NCBI GenBank assembly: GCA_910577405.1
Contig: CAJTMG010000020.1
Span: 4,564-68,563, forward strand
Direction of reading: 5' to 3'
DNA length: 64,000 nt
From: an uncultured Oscillibacter sp.
GTDB taxonomy: Bacteria > Bacillota > Clostridia > Oscillospirales > Oscillospiraceae
Made by a program: the position numbers and the translations under genes. The notes under the pieces are model-generated. The model was not told the origin of the DNA and did no database searches. It worked only from the letters and a program-made list of their open reading frames with translations. Shown piece after piece: positions 45,456 to 54,685 of the stretch. How positions within the stretch are numbered: the first letter of the stretch is position 1; each line of letters opens with the position of its first letter.

Positions 45456-46157
45456 ATGGAGGAACGATTGCAGAAGGTGCTGTCCGCTGCCGGTATCTGT
45501 TCCCGGAGGGCGGCGGAAGACTATATCACTGCCGGACGGGTGACAGTGAACGGAGTTCCGGCGAAGTTGGGGGAGAAGGCCGACCCAGAGCGGGATGACG
45601 TACGGCTGGACGGAAAACGGATAGGCGCGCGGGGAGAGAGCGTCTGTCTGCTGCTGAACAAGCCCCGGGGATATGTGACGACGCTTTCGGACGAGAAGGG
45701 GCGGAAGACGGTGGCGGACCTGGTGCGGGACTGCGGAGTGCGGGTCTACCCTGTAGGGCGGCTGGATTTGGATTCGGAGGGCCTGCTGCTTCTGACCAAT
45801 GACGGCGCGCTGGCTCAAAGTCTGACCCATCCCAGTCAGGAGCGGGAGAAGGAATATCACGTCTGGGTAAGCGGGTACGCAGAGGGCGCGGCGGAACGTC
45901 TGGAAGCCCTGCGTGAACTGGAGGAAGAGCCGATACGCGCCGCCCGTGTGAAGGTCCTGGAGCGGCATGGGGAGACGGCCCGTTTATCAGTGGTGATACA
46001 CGAGGGGAAAAACCGTCAGGTCCGCCGGATGTGCCGTGCGTGCGGGCTTCGGGTGGAACGCCTGCGGAGAGTCCGGGAGCATACATTGACGCTGGGGAGC
46101 CTGCCGCCGGGGAAGTGGAGGCGACTGACGGCGTCTGAGGTGGAGGCGCTGCGCTGA
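45456..46157 (+). CDS. rluB: RsuA/RluB-family rRNA pseudouridine synthase
   Basis: A 233-residue enzyme with an N-terminal S4 RNA-binding domain (RLQKVLSAAGICSRRAAEDYI). The catalytic Asp is in VGRLDLDSEGLLLLTNDG. KNRQVRRMCRACGLRVERLRR is the C-terminal family block. Probable target 23S rRNA near position 2605, by analogy with RluB. The start ATG is 6 nt after AGGAGGGTG; a GTG two codons earlier lies in that site. Confidence 0.92.
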   Translation: MEERLQKVLSAAGICSRRAAEDYITAGRVTVNGVPAKLGEKADPERDDVRLDGKRIGARGESVCLLLNKPRGYVTTLSDEKGRKTVADLVRDCGVRVYPVGRLDLDSEGLLLLTNDGALAQSLTHPSQEREKEYHVWVSGYAEGAAERLEALRELEEEPIRAARVKVLERHGETARLSVVIHEGKNRQVRRMCRACGLRVERLRRVREHTLTLGSLPPGKWRRLTASEVEALR

Positions 46158-46296
46158 AATGTCGGAATTCCATTTTTTGCGGCAAAACAGAAGCTGAAAA
46201 TGCGTTTCCCGGGAAAGACAGGACGGCTTTGCCCATATAGTGAGAATTGACAAGGAAGGACAAATGTGAATTTTCAAAAATCGTATGCAGTTTATC

Positions 46297-46325
46297 TTGT
46301 ATATTCAGTAAATTCGTGCTATACT
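46297..46325 (+). promoter_or_regulatory. sigma-A promoter of the OLE RNA
   Basis: TTGTAT (46297-46302), a 17-nt spacer and TATACT (46320-46325). The predicted start near 46332 coincides with the first base of the terminal helix of the RNA. Confidence 0.75.
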
Positions 46326-46330
46326 ATGCT

Positions 46331-46987
46331 GGCTAAGCGGCGACGCAGTATTCTAGTCAGATCTGCTGTTTCCGAAGGAGGACCTAAAAAGCCTCCAAAG
46401 GGCATACCGATGAAACCCGTGGTGCCTGCTTGATACGCCCAGTTTTGGGTGGGTGCTGGGGGGAAGCGCGCTTGCGTGCTTGCGGATCCAGGGCGCTTTC
46501 CAATGGCATGGAAAACCGACCCTGTTTCTGTGGAGACCTGTTCTTGTGCATGGACGTACTCCCTTTGTGGTATTTCCGGCCCGTGTACGAAACAGATTGT
46601 GAACCTGCAATGCGGTGCATCGGTCCTTCGGGGCCGTAACGCTGTGTGCAGACGTAGCCTGCCTTGCGTGGGGCGGGTGGATAGGGGATCTACGCGGCGT
46701 TCCAGCCCCGGCCAGGGCGGGAGATCCACGATTGCCTCTTGAAACCCGGTCTGCAAAAGAGGCTAAAGAGACGGTTGGACTGTGGTGGAAAACACCTAGG
46801 CTGTCCTAATCGGGCAGGGAAGGGATTGCAGTGCGGACTAAGTGGCAATCGGGCAGCGCGGACTGGCGACGCCGTGCCGGTATACTGAAAGGGGAACCGC
46901 CTCTATCGGCAACGAGAGGTGTATCCCGGGGAAATCCAGCCCGTACCTAAGCCGTAAGATTTACCTTTTCTGCTGCCGCCGCTTGGC
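46331..46987 (+). ncRNA. ole: OLE RNA (ornate, large, extremophilic RNA)
   Basis: A ~657-nt non-coding region between rluB and a gene for the OLE-associated membrane protein OapA, followed by dxs, tlyA, nadK, argR and recN: the gene order in which OLE RNAs are found. The ends close into a long helix, GCTAAGCGGCGACGCAG (46332-46348) with CTGCTGCCGCCGCTTGGC (46970-46987). Internal stems include GGATCT/AGATCC (46686-46727) and CCTCT/AGAGG (46900-46919). OLE RNA binds OapA at the cell membrane and helps cells tolerate alcohols and cold in Bacillus halodurans. I did not compare with a covariance model. Short frames inside it are random. Confidence 0.9.
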
Positions 46988-47101
46988 ACCTTGTTTTAAA
47001 TAAGAGATATTTTTTGACGGCTTTGACTGCGTTTTTGAGAGTGAGGCATTCAGATGCTTTGCCCTGTCCGCGTCTGTTTTATGTAAAAGTGGGGGTTCCA
47101 T

Positions 47102-47656
47102 TTGAAGAAGAAGCAGAAAACCAAAGGAGAAAAAAAAGCGTCTGGCCAATACCGGTGGGCCGCTACAGTGTTTCTATTGGCGGTGGCCCTGTCCGCAGTG
47201 CTGAGCCTGGCTTCGGAGACGATGCTGGCAGGCGCAGGGATGGCCGCCGCGCTTTTGATTCTGGCGCTGTTTATTGGAGTCGGCATTTTGTTTGATATTG
47301 TAGGCGTGGCAGTTACGGCGGCGGACCCGAAGCCTTTTCATGCCATGGCGTCCCACAAGGAGAAGGGAGCGAAAGAGGCGCTGATGCTGCTGCGGAATGC
47401 GAGCCGGGTGTCCAGCGTGTGCAACGATGTGGTTGGCGATATCTGCGGCATTGTCAGCGGCGCCACGGGTGCAGTGATTGTGACGCAGCTGCAAAAGGTA
47501 TTGAGCCTGCGTTCGGTGCTGTTTTCTGTAGGCGTGACGGCGTTGATTTCCGGTCTGACCATTGGAGGGAAGGCCTTGGGAAAGACAGTGGCCATCAAGA
47601 AGAGTACAAAGGTGGTCTACTGGGCGGGACGGTTTCTGCATCTGTTCCACCGTTGA
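47102..47656 (+). CDS. oapA: OLE-associated membrane protein OapA
   Basis: A 184-residue integral membrane protein, beginning with a lysine-rich tail (KKKQKTKGEKKASG) that could bind RNA. Two helices lie at about residues 18-60 (ATVFLLAVALSAVLSLAS, ALLILALFIGVGILFDIVG). A conserved loop with TAADPKPFHAMASHKEKGAKEA, where the first part DPKPFHAMAS is typical, is followed by CNDVVGDICGIVSGATG and further hydrophobic stretches. Relatives anchor OLE RNA in the membrane. TTG start after GTGGGGG. It lies ~115 nt downstream of the RNA. Confidence 0.9.
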   Translation: MKKKQKTKGEKKASGQYRWAATVFLLAVALSAVLSLASETMLAGAGMAAALLILALFIGVGILFDIVGVAVTAADPKPFHAMASHKEKGAKEALMLLRNASRVSSVCNDVVGDICGIVSGATGAVIVTQLQKVLSLRSVLFSVGVTALISGLTIGGKALGKTVAIKKSTKVVYWAGRFLHLFHR

Positions 47657-47670
47657 GAGGAGGACGCGCT

Positions 47671-49527
47671 TTGCTGTTGGAATCCATCCATTCCCCCGCG
47701 GACGTCCGTGCCCTGCCTGCCGGACAGCTTCCCCAGCTCTGTCAGGAGTTGAGGGAGTTTCTTGTGCGGAGCGTATCGGAAACAGGTGGACATCTGGCCT
47801 CCAATCTGGGCACGGTGGAGCTGACTGTTGCCATCCATCGGGTTTTTGACACTGAACGGGACCGGCTGGTGTTCGATGTGGGACATCAGTGCTACGTCCA
47901 TAAGATTCTGACGGGCCGGCGGGAGCAGTTCTCCACCCTGCGGAAGCTGGACGGCCTGTCTGGATTTCCAAAGCCCTATGAGAGTATACATGACGCTTTT
48001 ATAGCGGGCCATGCGTCCAACTCCGTTTCCGTGGCCCTGGGGATGGCGCGGGCGCGAACTTTGCGGGGAGAGGATTACAGCGTGCTGGCCCTGATCGGCG
48101 ACGGCGCTTTGACCGGAGGGCTGGCCTACGAAGGGCTGAATAATGCAGGGGCGTCCAGAGAACCGCTGATCGTGATTCTGAATGATAACGGTATGTCCAT
48201 CAATCAGAATGTAGGGGCCATGTCCTTCCATCTGGCCCGGCTGCGCTCAAAGCCGTTATATTATCATTTCAAGAAGCTGTACCGCGGGCTTTTTGGCAGG
48301 CGGCCTATGCGGAATCCGATTTACCGGTTCAATCACAAGCTGAAAAAGTCCCTGAAAAAAGTCCTCTGGCCAGGAAGCACCTTTTTTGAGGACATGGGGT
48401 TTACATACATGGGCCCCATCGACGGCCACGATCTGCCCCGGCTCTGCGATGTGCTGACGTGGGCCAGAGAGCAGCACTGTCCGGTGGTGGTTCATGTAAA
48501 TACTGTCAAGGGACGGGGCTGCCCTTTCGCGGAGCGGAACCCGGATATGTATCATGGCGTGGGTCCCTTTGAGCTGGAGACGGGCAGGCTGAAGCAGGCG
48601 GGGGGCGAGAGCTTTTCCTCCGTATTCGGCAAGGCTTTGACGGACTTTGCCCGGACGGATTCCCGGGTCTGCGCCGTCACCGCTGCCATGGCTGACGGAA
48701 CGGGGCTTTCAGGCTTTGCCAGGAGTTTCCCGGAACGCTTTTTTGACGTAGGCATCGCCGAGGGCCATGGGGTTTCCATGACGGCGGGTCTTGCGTCCCA
48801 GGGGATGATTCCTGTCTTTGCGGTATATTCCACATTTTTGCAGAGAAGCTATGATATGCTGATTCATGACGCCGCTTTGGAACGCCTGCACATTGTCCTG
48901 GGCGTGGACCGGGCGGGTCTGGTGGGCGCCGACGGCGAGACCCATCACGGCTGCTTTGACGCGCTGTTTCTGTCGGAGATTCCCGGTTTTACGATCCTCT
49001 GCCCCTCCAATTTCGCGGAACTGCGGACAATGCTGGGGCAGGCGCTGTTCAAAATTGAAGGCCCCGTGGCGGTGCGGTATCCCCGAGGAGGCGAGGGCGC
49101 GTTCCGGGAAGATACGTCCGGTCAGCCCATTGTCCGTCTGCGGGAGGGCGGGGACGTGACCCTGCTGGCCTACGGCGTGTTTATCAATCAGGTGCTTTCG
49201 GCTGCGGAACTGCTGGCCAGGGAGGGGATTCAGGCGGAGGTATTGAAGCTGAACCAGATAGCGCCCTTGGATTATGGGATGATCGGCAGCTTTTTCAGCG
49301 GGAAGCCCTTGCTTGCTGTAGAAGACGCGTTCGGTACGGGCTGCGTGGGACAGCGGACAGCGGCGATTCTGGCGGGACAGGGAAAGGCACCGGAACGGTT
49401 GATATTACGGAATCTGGGCGGGACCTTCGCGCCGGAGGGAAGCGTCGCCCAATTGGAAGAACGATTCGGACTGGACGCGGCTGGGATAGCGGCGGCAGTG
49501 CGGGAGGCGATAGGGAATGAGCAGTAA
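47671..49527 (+). CDS. dxs: 1-deoxy-D-xylulose-5-phosphate synthase
   Basis: A 618-residue thiamine-diphosphate enzyme that starts the MEP isoprenoid pathway from pyruvate and glyceraldehyde 3-phosphate. GGHLASNLGTVELTVAIH and DVGHQCYVHKILTGRR are N-terminal signatures; the ThDP motif is LIGDGALTGGLAYEGLNNAG; the central domain has DRAGLVGADGETHHG. TTG start 7 nt after GAGGAGG, directly behind oapA. In OLE-bearing genomes isoprenoid genes are common neighbours. Confidence 0.95.
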   Translation: MLLESIHSPADVRALPAGQLPQLCQELREFLVRSVSETGGHLASNLGTVELTVAIHRVFDTERDRLVFDVGHQCYVHKILTGRREQFSTLRKLDGLSGFPKPYESIHDAFIAGHASNSVSVALGMARARTLRGEDYSVLALIGDGALTGGLAYEGLNNAGASREPLIVILNDNGMSINQNVGAMSFHLARLRSKPLYYHFKKLYRGLFGRRPMRNPIYRFNHKLKKSLKKVLWPGSTFFEDMGFTYMGPIDGHDLPRLCDVLTWAREQHCPVVVHVNTVKGRGCPFAERNPDMYHGVGPFELETGRLKQAGGESFSSVFGKALTDFARTDSRVCAVTAAMADGTGLSGFARSFPERFFDVGIAEGHGVSMTAGLASQGMIPVFAVYSTFLQRSYDMLIHDAALERLHIVLGVDRAGLVGADGETHHGCFDALFLSEIPGFTILCPSNFAELRTMLGQALFKIEGPVAVRYPRGGEGAFREDTSGQPIVRLREGGDVTLLAYGVFINQVLSAAELLAREGIQAEVLKLNQIAPLDYGMIGSFFSGKPLLAVEDAFGTGCVGQRTAAILAGQGKAPERLILRNLGGTFAPEGSVAQLEERFGLDAAGIAAAVREAIGNEQ

Positions 49528-50332
49528 GACGCGGCTTGACGTGCTTCTGACGGAACGGGGCCTTGCGGAGAGCCGTCAGAAAGCCCAGGCGGTAATCATG
49601 AGCGGTCAGGTCTATGTGGAGGGCCGCCGTGTGGACAAGCCTGGGACGGCAGTGCCTTCATTGGCAGAAATCGAGGTCCGGGGCGGTCTTCGGTACGTGA
49701 GCCGGGGCGGTCTGAAGCTGGAGAAAGCCATGACGGAATTTCCGCTGGAGCTGTCCTGGAAGGTCTGCGGAGATATCGGCGCGTCCACGGGAGGCTTTAC
49801 GGACTGTATGCTGCAAAACGGCGCGGCGAAGGTCTACGCGGTGGATGTAGGCTATGGACAGTTGGCGTGGAAGCTGCGGAACGATCCCCGTGTCATCTGT
49901 CTGGAGAAGACCAACGCCCGATACCTTAACCGGGAACAGGTACCCGAAGAGCTGGATTTTGCGTCGGTGGACGTGAGCTTTATTTCGCTGAAGCTGATTC
50001 TTCCGCCGTTGACGGCTCTTTTGCGGGACGGGGGACAGATCGTCTCTTTGGTGAAGCCGCAGTTTGAAGCGGGCCGGGAGAAGGTCGGAAAAAAAGGCGT
50101 GGTCCGTGACCCTGCGGTGCATCTGGAGGTGCTGGAGCATTTTCTGGAGCACGCGGCGGAGGCGGGGCTGACAGTACGGGGATTGACCTATTCGCCTATC
50201 CGGGGTCCGGAGGGGAATATCGAATATCTGGGTTTTTCAGAGAAGGGCGGCGGCACGTCTCCGGAATTTGATTTGCGGGCGCTGGTGGAGGAATCCCATC
50301 AGGTCCTTGAGGAACAGGGGGCCGGACAGTGA
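49517..50332 (+). CDS. tlyA: TlyA-family rRNA 2'-O-methyltransferase
   Basis: A 271-residue protein with an N-terminal S4 domain (RLDVLLTERGLAESRQKAQ) and a FtsJ-like methyltransferase domain. The SAM site is VCGDIGASTGGFTDCMLQNG, and the catalytic Lys region VSLVKPQFEAGREKVGKKG. Mycobacterial relatives methylate 16S and 23S rRNA. It overlaps dxs by 11 nt and nadK by 4 nt. Confidence 0.94.
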   Translation: MSSKTRLDVLLTERGLAESRQKAQAVIMSGQVYVEGRRVDKPGTAVPSLAEIEVRGGLRYVSRGGLKLEKAMTEFPLELSWKVCGDIGASTGGFTDCMLQNGAAKVYAVDVGYGQLAWKLRNDPRVICLEKTNARYLNREQVPEELDFASVDVSFISLKLILPPLTALLRDGGQIVSLVKPQFEAGREKVGKKGVVRDPAVHLEVLEHFLEHAAEAGLTVRGLTYSPIRGPEGNIEYLGFSEKGGGTSPEFDLRALVEESHQVLEEQGAGQ

Positions 50333-51213
50333 GCGGGAATACAAAAAAGATTATCCTCTGCCCCAACCCCAACCGGGACCAGGGAATGAAGACCACCCGG
50401 GCGGCAGAGAAGATTCTGCGGGAGATGGGCTTTCATACGGTAGTGTGCTCACCGTTCCGGGACCGGAAGGAAGGAGCTTTTGCGGAATACGACGTGCGGC
50501 CCCTGCCCCAGGAGCTTCGGGGGGCGGATCTGCTGATTACCTTCGGCGGCGATGGGACGATTCTGCACCTGGCAAAGCTGGCGGCACTGCATAAGATGCC
50601 GGTGCTGGGAATCAACATGGGTGGTCTTGGCTTTGTGGCGGAGCTGGAGGCGGGAGAGCTGGAGACCCTGCGGAAATTGAAAGACTGGAGGTTTGAGACG
50701 GAGTACCGGATGATGCTGGATGTGTCCGTATTCCGGGAGGGCCGTCAGATTTACACGAACCTGGGGCTGAACGACGCGGTGATACGGGAAGGACCCATTT
50801 CCCATGTGATACACCTGAAAATTTCCTCCGACGGGCGGCATCTGGCGGACATCGCGGGAGACGGGGTGATCATAGCCACGCCCACCGGGTCCACAGCCTA
50901 CTCCCTTTCCGCCGGCGGGCCAGTGGTGGAACCGATGGCTCAGGCGATGGTGGTCTGCCCCATCTGCATTCACAATATGCGCTTTTCGTCCTATGTGCTG
51001 TCCCCGGAACACACGCTGACAGTAGAGCTGGAGCGCAACGGACGGAAGCCGGTTTATCTCTTTGTGGATGAGAGCCGGGCCTTTGCGCTTCGGTCGGACG
51101 ACAGGGTGCAGGTCCAGCGGTCCCGGTACGTCACCCGGCTGGTACGGCTTTCGGAACGGAGCTTTTGCGAGATATTTGCCCAAAAAATGCTGCCAGGAGG
51201 GCTGGAAGGATGA
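50329..51213 (+). CDS. nadK: NAD kinase
   Basis: A 294-residue enzyme making NADP from NAD. The catalytic GGDGT appears in LITFGGDGTILHLAKLAA, and the NE/D motif in NDAVIREGPISHVIHLKI. TPTGSTAYSLSAGGPVVEP is the diagnostic C-terminal block. GTG start overlapping tlyA. Followed by argR (ATGA overlap). Confidence 0.95.
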   Translation: MSGNTKKIILCPNPNRDQGMKTTRAAEKILREMGFHTVVCSPFRDRKEGAFAEYDVRPLPQELRGADLLITFGGDGTILHLAKLAALHKMPVLGINMGGLGFVAELEAGELETLRKLKDWRFETEYRMMLDVSVFREGRQIYTNLGLNDAVIREGPISHVIHLKISSDGRHLADIAGDGVIIATPTGSTAYSLSAGGPVVEPMAQAMVVCPICIHNMRFSSYVLSPEHTLTVELERNGRKPVYLFVDESRAFALRSDDRVQVQRSRYVTRLVRLSERSFCEIFAQKMLPGGLEG

Positions 51214-51659
51214 AAAATGACCGGCAGGCGATGATACTGGAAATCATTTCCCAGGAAAATATAGAGACGCAGGAACAGCTTTTGCAGCGCTTGCAGGAAC
51301 GGGGCGTCAGCAGTACCCAGGCGACAATTTCACGGGATATCAAACAGATGCACCTGATTAAGGAACCCGTGGGCCAGGGGGTCTATAAATACGCTGTCTC
51401 CAGGAACCGTTCACGGCTGAATTCCGCGGAGAAGCTCAGAACCATTTTCCGGGAGTGCATTATCAGCATTGACAGCGCTCAGAATATCGTTGTCATCAAG
51501 ACCATGCCGGGGCTTGCTAATGGAGCCTGCTCCGCCCTGGACCACATGGAGCTGCCTTATATGGTCGGCACGCTGGCGGGAGATGACACGGCCTTCCTGC
51601 TGATGCGGGACACGGAGGCCGCAGAGTCCTTTTGCAAGGAAATTCGGGGGCTTTTGTGA
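51210..51659 (+). CDS. argR: arginine repressor ArgR/AhrC
   Basis: A 149-residue transcription factor controlling arginine metabolism. N-terminal winged helix: RQAMILEIISQENIETQEQL and GVSSTQATISRDIKQM. C-terminal arginine-binding and hexamer domain: NIVVIKTMPGLANGACSALD and GTLAGDDTAFL. The ATG lies at the nadK stop, after AGGAGGGCTGGAAGG. This position next to recN is conserved in Bacillota. Confidence 0.95.
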   Translation: MKNDRQAMILEIISQENIETQEQLLQRLQERGVSSTQATISRDIKQMHLIKEPVGQGVYKYAVSRNRSRLNSAEKLRTIFRECIISIDSAQNIVVIKTMPGLANGACSALDHMELPYMVGTLAGDDTAFLLMRDTEAAESFCKEIRGLL

Positions 51660-51770
51660 GCTGTCTGGACGATATCCTGCGCCGTCATGGGGTACAGCCG
51701 GTCGGGAAGGGGGTATCTGGACTGCATCATCTTAGGGCAGGAATTTGTTGGTATAAAATGAGGGATTTTT

Positions 51771-53459
51771 ATGCTGGAAGTGCTTCATATAGAAAATATC
51801 GCCGTTATAGAGCAGGCGGACATCCAATTCCGTCGGGGATTCAATGCCTTGACCGGTGAAACAGGCGCGGGCAAATCGATCGTCATAGACGCAATGGGTG
51901 CGGTGCTGGGGGGACGGACCTCCAGAGATTTGATCCGCACCGGGGCAGCGAAGGCGTTTGTCAGCGCGGAGTTTTCCGAAGTGCCTGCCAATCTGCCGGG
52001 ACTGACAGAAAACGGACTTGCGCCGGACGAGGACGGGCATCTGATGTTACAGCGCGAGATTTCCGGCGACGGCAAGAACGCCTGCCGGGTAAACGGGCGT
52101 CCAGTGACCGTGGCGCAGCTCCGGCAGGTGGGAAGCGAACTGCTGAATATTCATGGCCAGCATGACGGCGCGCAGCTTCTGGACGAGGAACAGCATGGAG
52201 CGTACCTGGACCGGTTCGGGCGCACGGACGGACCCTTTGCCGCTTACCAGGAGGCGTTTGGGGTTCTGGCGGAGCTTCGGCGGAAAATCAGCGCACTGCA
52301 AATGGACGAGGCGGAGAAGGCCCGGAGAGTGGACAGCCTGAAATTTCAGATCGGTGAACTGGAACGGGCAGAACTTCAGCCGGGGGAAGAGGAAGAGCTG
52401 GAACAGCGGCGGAGTCTTCTGCGGAATGGGGAGAAGTATCTCTCGGCCCTGTCCGCGGCGGATTACTGCCTGAACGGAGACGACGAGAATGCCGGCGCGG
52501 TGAGCCAGCTTCAGGACGCGGGGGCGGCGCTGGCCAATGTCCGACGGCTGGATGAGACGCTTTCGGAGGTCTTCCAGCGTCTGGAGACCCTGCAAAGCGA
52601 GGCTTACGATCTGGCGGAGATCATCAGTGACCTGCGGGGGGCGTTTGATTTCTCTCCGGAAGAGCTGGACGCGGCGGAGAGCAGGACAGATCAGCTTTAC
52701 CGTTTGAAGAAGAAATACGGCGCGACAGTGGAGGATATGCTGGACTATCTGGAGCAGTGCCGGAAGGAGCTGGACGCGATTGAGACGGCGGATGACACGC
52801 TGATTTTCCTGGAACAGCAGCTTGCCAAGGCCCGGAAGAACGTCCAGACCGCAGGCGCTGAGCTGACCGCCGTCCGGAAAGCCGCCGCAGCCGATCTGGA
52901 AGCCCGGATACAGCAGGAACTGCGGGACCTGGATATGAACCGGGTGCGGTTTGCCATTGCCTTTGAGGAGAAAGAACCCTCTCCGGACGGCTGTGACGTG
53001 GTGCGCTTCCTGATGTCCGCCAACGCAGGGGAGGATTTGAAGCCCATTGCGCGGATTGCCTCCGGCGGCGAGCTGGCCCGGATCATGCTGGCGTTAAAGA
53101 ATGTGCTGGCAGAGCAGGAGTCCATCGGAACCATGGTCTTTGACGAGGTGGACACAGGGGTTTCCGGACGGGCGGCCCAGAAGGTGGCGGAAAAGCTGGC
53201 CCAGGTAAGCCGCCGGAAACAGGTGCTCTGCGTGACCCATCTGCCCCAGCTTGCGGCTATGGCGGACACCCATTTTTCCGTGGAGAAGGGAGAGCGGGAC
53301 GGCCGGACCTATACGGAGGTAGTGCTTCTGGACCGGCAGCGTCGTACAGCGGAGCTGGCCCGCATCACCGGAGGCTCCAAGGTGACGGACGCCTTGCTGG
53401 AGAGCGCCGGGGAGCTTCTGGACGGCGCGGAGGCTTACCGGGAGACGCTGGCAGATTGA
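51771..53459 (+). CDS. recN: DNA repair protein RecN
   Basis: A 562-residue SMC-like ATPase recruited to double-strand breaks. Walker A is GETGAGKSIVIDAM; the middle is a coiled coil (residues ~160-370); the ABC signature lies in ARIASGGELARIMLALK, and Walker B in TMVFDEVDTGVSGRAAQKV. Length is normal. A short gap separates it from argR; GAGGG is the ribosome site. Confidence 0.96.
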   Translation: MLEVLHIENIAVIEQADIQFRRGFNALTGETGAGKSIVIDAMGAVLGGRTSRDLIRTGAAKAFVSAEFSEVPANLPGLTENGLAPDEDGHLMLQREISGDGKNACRVNGRPVTVAQLRQVGSELLNIHGQHDGAQLLDEEQHGAYLDRFGRTDGPFAAYQEAFGVLAELRRKISALQMDEAEKARRVDSLKFQIGELERAELQPGEEEELEQRRSLLRNGEKYLSALSAADYCLNGDDENAGAVSQLQDAGAALANVRRLDETLSEVFQRLETLQSEAYDLAEIISDLRGAFDFSPEELDAAESRTDQLYRLKKKYGATVEDMLDYLEQCRKELDAIETADDTLIFLEQQLAKARKNVQTAGAELTAVRKAAAADLEARIQQELRDLDMNRVRFAIAFEEKEPSPDGCDVVRFLMSANAGEDLKPIARIASGGELARIMLALKNVLAEQESIGTMVFDEVDTGVSGRAAQKVAEKLAQVSRRKQVLCVTHLPQLAAMADTHFSVEKGERDGRTYTEVVLLDRQRRTAELARITGGSKVTDALLESAGELLDGAEAYRETLAD

Positions 53460-53466
53460 AACGCAC

Positions 53467-53496
53467 AAAACCGGTGGAGAAATCTGCCGGTTTTTC
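53467..53496 (+). terminator. intrinsic terminator after recN
   Basis: AAAACCGG (53467-53474) and CCGGTTTT (53487-53494) form an 8-bp stem around a 12-nt loop, with T continuing. Confidence 0.85.
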
Positions 53497-53519
53497 ATGT
53501 TTTGCGTGATAAGAAGCGA

Positions 53520-53548
53520 TTGCACTTTTCTTTGTTTCGTGCTACAAT
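53520..53548 (+). promoter_or_regulatory. sigma-A promoter of trpS
   Basis: TTGCAC (53520-53525), a 17-nt spacer and TACAAT (53543-53548), giving a leader of about 125 nt. Confidence 0.75.
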
Positions 53549-53560
53549 AAACAGCAGAAA

Positions 53561-53634
53561 GCCGTGGAGTGCATTGGGGATCAGGAGCGTTTTTTGCCTG
53601 CTGTTTCCCCGGTCCCAATGGAACAGCTCGCGGC
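53561..53634 (+). promoter_or_regulatory. structured trpS leader of unknown type
   Basis: Nested stems: GCCG/CGGC at the base (53561 and 53631), CATTGGG with CCCAATG (53572-53578, 53614-53620), and CAGG with CCTG near the apex around a T6 tract. It lacks the T-box core that controls many tRNA synthetase genes, and no intrinsic terminator with a T-run follows. It may be a regulatory leader of another kind. Confidence 0.45.
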
Positions 53635-53678
53635 AGTAATATAGTACGCTCTGAAATGCTGAAAATATGAGGTGTGAA

Positions 53679-54674
53679 ATGGAAAACGTGAAAAAGAGAA
53701 TATTAAGCGGAATTCAGCCCAGTGGACGGCTTCACCTAGGAAACTACTTGGGTCCTCTGCATCACTGGCCTGAGATGATTGAGGAATTTGATTGTTATTT
53801 CTTCCTGGCGGACCTGCACACCATCACGGTGCGTCAGACGCCGGCGGAGCTGCGTAAACAGACCCTGGCCCTGCTGGCCCAGTATATTGCCTGCGGCCTG
53901 GACCCGGAGAAGTGCGTGCTGTTTATTCAGTCCCACGTTCCCGCCCACAGCCAGCTTGCCTGGGTGCTGAACTGCTATACCATGTTCGGCGAACTTTCCC
54001 GTATGACCCAGTTTAAGGATAAGTCTGCCAAAAACGCCGACAATATCAACGCCGGCCTCTTTACCTACCCGGTCCTGATGGCGGCGGATATTCTGATTTA
54101 TCAGGCTGACATGGTGCCGGTCGGCGAGGACCAGCGTCAGCACGTGGAAATCTGCCGGGATATTGCAAACCGCTTCAACGGGATATACGGCGATGTGTTT
54201 AAAGTGCCCGAACCGTACATTGCTAAGGTAGGAGCCAGAATCAAAGGACTCAGCGCCCCGGAAGCGAAAATGTCCAAATCCCAGCCTGATGGGTGTGTGT
54301 TCCTGCTGGAGAAGCCGGAGGATATTCAGCGGAAGTTCAAGAAGGCAGTCACGGATTCTGACGCTTCTGTGCGCTTCGACCCCGCCGCCAAGCCCGGCGT
54401 GAGCAATCTGATACAGATCTACGCCGCTGCCACGGGAAAGAGCTTCGAGGCAATTGAGGCAGAGTTCGACGGCAGGGGCTACGGGGATTTCAAGAAAACC
54501 GTAGGTGATGCGGTCGTGGAGCTTCTGCGGCCCCTCCGGGAGGAGACGGAGCGTCTTCTGGCGGACAAGGCGTATCTGGAGAGCATCTACCGGAGCGGCG
54601 CGGAACGGGCTGCCTGTGTCGCAAACCGTACACTGTCCAAGGTTTACAAAAAAGTGGGCTTCCTGGCTCGCTGA
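53679..54674 (+). CDS. trpS: tryptophanyl-tRNA synthetase
   Basis: A 331-residue class I synthetase. The HIGH-type motif is GRLHLGNYLG and KMSKS occurs as EAKMSKSQPDG. MVPVGEDQRQHVEICRDIA is the Trp/adenylate region. The start is the second ATG, 5 nt after GAGGTG; the first ATG overlaps this site. Confidence 0.96.
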   Translation: MENVKKRILSGIQPSGRLHLGNYLGPLHHWPEMIEEFDCYFFLADLHTITVRQTPAELRKQTLALLAQYIACGLDPEKCVLFIQSHVPAHSQLAWVLNCYTMFGELSRMTQFKDKSAKNADNINAGLFTYPVLMAADILIYQADMVPVGEDQRQHVEICRDIANRFNGIYGDVFKVPEPYIAKVGARIKGLSAPEAKMSKSQPDGCVFLLEKPEDIQRKFKKAVTDSDASVRFDPAAKPGVSNLIQIYAAATGKSFEAIEAEFDGRGYGDFKKTVGDAVVELLRPLREETERLLADKAYLESIYRSGAERAACVANRTLSKVYKKVGFLAR

Positions 54675-54685
54675 TGGAGGGCGTC

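Noticed and set aside
46319..46809. Several short open frames within the OLE region
   Set aside because: Different frames on both strands overlap each other, none has a ribosome site, and the region is explained by a structured RNA.
51656..51859. Extra gene between argR and recN
   Set aside because: The frame overlaps the start of recN by almost 90 nt and has no family resemblance; the argR-recN order is normally direct.
53549..53660. T-box or 6S RNA upstream of trpS
   Set aside because: The T-box core AGGTGGNACCGCG is absent, and the paired region is too short for 6S RNA and leads straight into trpS.
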